This document shows, in pieces, positions 61,000 through 64,000 of a stretch of DNA of 64,000 nucleotides. This DNA comes from Phlebiopsis flavidoalba (lineage: Eukaryota > Basidiomycota > Agaricomycetes > Polyporales > Phanerochaetaceae). The first letter of the stretch is position 1; the number at the start of each line of letters is the position of its first letter. Both the position numbers and the translations under genes were made by a program. The stretch lies in assembly GCA_035772785.1 (NCBI GenBank), contig JAOCPU010000067.1, forward strand, positions 99,360-163,359, in the 5' to 3' direction. The notes below the pieces were generated by a model. It was given only the letters and a program-made list of their open reading frames with translations, was not told where the DNA came from and ran no database searches.

Positions 61000-63251
61000 G
61001 GCTCTACTTCACGGATCCTTTACGATATACACGGTTTTCAATTTCGGTCAACGGTGCTCGCTTCGGACGTTCTTTCTTCTTCAAGATTCTGGTCAACATT
61101 AACCCATTCTGCTCCGTCTCTACCAACGTAGTCTCACGCTAGGCTGTTCTGTTATCACCCACTACGACCACCCATCTCAGCGACGTTCGAACGGAGGTCC
61201 TTCAAGCTGTCATCTCTACAACATCCTTTCACCAATCAACAGCTTGTTTTTCCCTCAGCAACCTCCTCCTACTTCATCCCATCCCAGCACACAACGCACA
61301 TACAAGCCGACTTGGCACGCCCTAAACACAATCAGCCTACTCTCTCACATCTTCCCTCCCACCTTCACGCATCCCATCACACCACACATCGTCGTCTCCG
61401 TCGCGCAACTCATCGCACAGATCTCCCATTTCCGTAACTCTTTCCCACCACCATCGGCGCTTCATCTTCTCGTCTTTGCATCAGTCCCTCCCACCAGGCC
61501 TCCCCACACCGGCCACCGCCACGCCGTGCTCCCTAGCTCGAACAAAAACACATCGAAAATGAATAACAAGAAAATCCCATACATCGCAAAATGAAAGAAA
61601 AAAAGAATATTGTTACTGCAACATCATCATAAATCACCATCGAGCTTATCAGCGAGTCGTACGGGCGCGGAAAAACTCGGGTCGACGGGATCTGGAGACG
61701 GGCGCGGGATGCGTGCCTGACAGTAGAGGGGTAGGAGATTGGAACGGGTAGAGTGGGGAGTAGAGCTGCACGCATAGAAACACCAAGCGTTGGCACAACG
61801 TTTTGGTGCGCGCGTGATATCAAAGACGGCGGTGACAGGACACACATCAGAGCGGGCGTGACGTCGAACCTTTTTTCTTCTCTTTCTATCCTTTCTCTTC
61901 CCTCTAATGTATTCTTCCATCCCGAGCAGTGAGCGTTGTATACCCGGTCATGACACGATATCCACGCATTTAACGTAGCAAGGTCACGTCCTCAAATATG
62001 TAACAAATCTATCTGATATCCTGTGATTCTATCGGATTCATTCATCACTTTATCACGTAGCCGTCCTCACCTGCCCGCCCAGGGTGATGAGTGGAAGCAT
62101 CGCGGGTCCAGTGTCTAATCAGTAGCTCTACGCAGAGCACCAGTGTGATGACGGCATACGAATGTGTCTTCCGGTCGAAGTCATGTCCTGAAATCTTTGC
62201 GCTATAAAATTCTGCTTCCCGCGCCGCCGGCAAGATCGAGCAGTGGTTGAAATTTTGAATACGCCCGCTGCGAACGAGTGCGGACGGCATTCAGGCGCCT
62301 TAACTTTGAGCCAAGGGATCATAGTATCCGGACAGGCTATATGATGCATCCAGTGTAGCCTTCCTCTTATGCGCCAGCAGTCCCAGGAAACTTGCGAGCG
62401 ATGATATCTTGAAAAAGCCGTTCAGATACACTAATACAAGTATATACTATGTATGACAGCTGACTAGCTGCGGTAAATGCTCAGAGTTTGAACAAACTGC
62501 AATAGATGCCAACTCGATACAGTCCCGGCCTAAGGGCGCGCTTAGTGGGCGCCCACGACGCGTCGCGATATATGAAGAGATATGATCGTTGGAGATGAGA
62601 CAAAGCCGTAAGTCAATTACTCAAATAGATGTGGCACTATGTGGCAGGCTCCCACAACCGTACAATGACTACGACGGACCAATACCATAAATCATGTTGA
62701 CGCAAAAACCTGGACAGACAACATTGTTTGAGACACCGGGCGTACCGTAAAAGCATATACTTACATCATACTCAGAGTCGAACGGCTCACTGTGTTATTG
62801 ACGCGAAAATTTACAATAATATCTCTCTGTACATCGATTAATTCCTTCTCTATTCTAAATCAGTTTAAGGTAAGGCGCGCAGCGCCGATGTTTCGCAATC
62901 TGAGTTTTCCTCTTCGATTCGGGTACAATCCGCCGCAGTACTATTACCAGGACTCGGCGAGATAGAACCTGCACCGGGTACTTTCCGATTGTTACTACGA
63001 CGCGGTGCCAAAGTCAGAGGATGGCGGACGGTGGCGAACCAAGAGAACGTAATCAGAGTTGAAATCTTCTCAATCTTGATCGAGCACTCCTTTTGGTTTG
63101 ATTTAAGATATCTTTGATTCTCAGGATGACTCGCATACTAATGGGCAAAAAAAAAGTATAAGTAACAGCTTGGCGTTCCCGAGGGAAACTGTAGCATTAT
63201 ACTCTGTACTTTGACATCATTGAACAATACCCTTTCGAGTTCCTTGCTTTA
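61000..63251. other. Gene-poor interval with G-poor tract
   Basis: About 2.25 kb. The plus strand at about 61,240-61,560 is strikingly poor in G (C/T/A-rich, CCTCCTCCTACTTCATCCC and similar) and probably is a UTR or promoter rather than coding. 61,990-63,240 has no protein-like frames. The last part should contain the promoter of the DUF6534 gene (AT-rich AAAAAAAAAGTATAAG at about 63,148). Confidence 0.5.
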
Positions 63252-64000
63252 ATGTCTACCTCACCTCCTCTGCGTTTTGATGACACTCTCGGAGCACTAC
63301 TCATTGGTAGGTTAAAGTTGTCTACAGATTTACGACTGTACCCTGAATAATCAAACGCGATCTAGGCCTTATTTTCGTGGCAATGTGACCCCAACAAATT
63401 CACTGAGTCGGAGCTCATCATCTGACAACTTCTCAGTTTCTTTGGAGTGACTAGTGTGCAGATTTATATCTATTTTCAAAGCACTCCACGCGATGGTCGT
63501 TTTTATGAGATACACGGTTTGTGGCTCGATAGGTGTGTTTTGGATTATCGATGCTGATCTGCAGAGATAGATCTTCTCGCTGTGGTAAGCTTCTCGATGT
63601 CATTGACAAGGTGTTCAACGCAGAACGTTCTTAAGTACCGTGGCGTGTTAGGATTCTCGACACTCTACATCTTGCCTTTACCTCACACAGCATCTATTAC
63701 TATAGGTGTGACAAACTTTGCGAATCCTAGTGGCCTAGAAGTGGTACCGTGGTATGTTCTGACTATGTTAACTAAGCTCCGATGTATAAGCTCGCTGATA
63801 TTGTCAATGTACTAGGAGTCTTGCTATTGGCATATTATGCACAGTACGCAACCTTTTCGCGTTAATTATTCAGTGCACTTCACTGAGAATGTACGAATGA
63901 AGGACCCTAAGCGAGACTATTGTAACTGCGTATGTCTCTTAATGTCGCGGAGGCAATGGCTCGACGCGTACACGGGCAGAGTACAAAGGTAAAACGTAAA
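63252..64000 (+). CDS. DUF6534-type multi-pass membrane protein (3' end beyond window)
   Basis: ATG 63252 reads MSTSPPLRFDDTLGALLIG, the typical opening of the Agaricomycete DUF6534 7TM family. An intron (63307-63365, GTAGGT..CTAG) is followed by LIFVAM. After a frame break comes FFGVTSVQIYIYFQSTPRD, then VFWIIDADLQR (TM2) and GVTNFANPSGLEVVPW, which corresponds to the N-Y-A-N-P motif between TM2 and TM3. The rest is cut off. The family has no established function; the topology is GPCR-like. Frame breaks suggest the same sequence problems as elsewhere. Confidence 0.75.

Noticed and set aside
1..64000. CRISPR arrays, bacterial operons, prophage or tRNA/rRNA genes
   Set aside because: No regularly spaced repeats, no ribosome-binding sites, and no convincing cloverleaf or rRNA core sequence; spliced eukaryotic genes throughout.

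Overview
The window is nuclear DNA from a filamentous basidiomycete, most likely an Agaricomycete of the wood-decay/Polyporales type. The genes are broken by many short introns of about 50-70 bp with GT..AG ends and CTAAC/CTAAT-like branch sites. Promoters are rich in C and T. Several gene families seen here are typical of Agaricomycetes: secreted lectin-like membrane proteins, DUF6534-type and related 7TM proteins, and DUF2264. There are no bacterial operons, no rRNA and no CRISPR array. I did not find a convincing tRNA.

Layout. 1-5.2 kb: three tandem minus-strand copies of a lectin-like single-pass membrane protein. 5.2-9.4 kb: gene-poor DNA with two blocks of a GTGAAAATCATCC-like repeat. 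9.4-36.7 kb: a compact, GC-rich housekeeping block in this order: DNA-3-methyladenine glycosylase (MAG1), a 7TM protein, a PP2C phosphatase, the eIF5-mimic protein BZW, a Zn2Cys6 transcription factor, the meiotic factor MND1, a PIN-like (auxin efflux carrier family) transporter, a DUF2264 protein, a large protein with a Ulp1-like C-terminal domain, and the mRNA 3'-end nuclease YSH1 (CPSF73). 36.8-52.4 kb: a GNAT acetyltransferase followed by accessory, AT-richer DNA with a 7TM gene, degraded duplicated segments (direct and inverted) and a 0.3 kb tandem duplication. 52.4-61 kb: gamma-glutamyltranspeptidase, a WRAP73-type WD40 protein and a membrane-anchored Ser/Thr kinase. 63.2 kb to the end: the start of a DUF6534 7TM gene.

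Almost every conserved gene, housekeeping ones included, carries one or more single-base frame breaks when read against its family. This looks more like residual indel error in the assembly than genome-wide pseudogenisation, but sequence alone cannot prove it. I therefore give gene spans from the first recognised ATG to the last recognised stop, introns included. They are family-guided models, not continuous reading frames. The genes do not form one pathway. They are ordinary neighbours, several of them in divergent pairs (PP2C/BZW, transcription factor/MND1) or convergent pairs (BZW/transcription factor, PIN-like/DUF2264, YSH1/GNAT).
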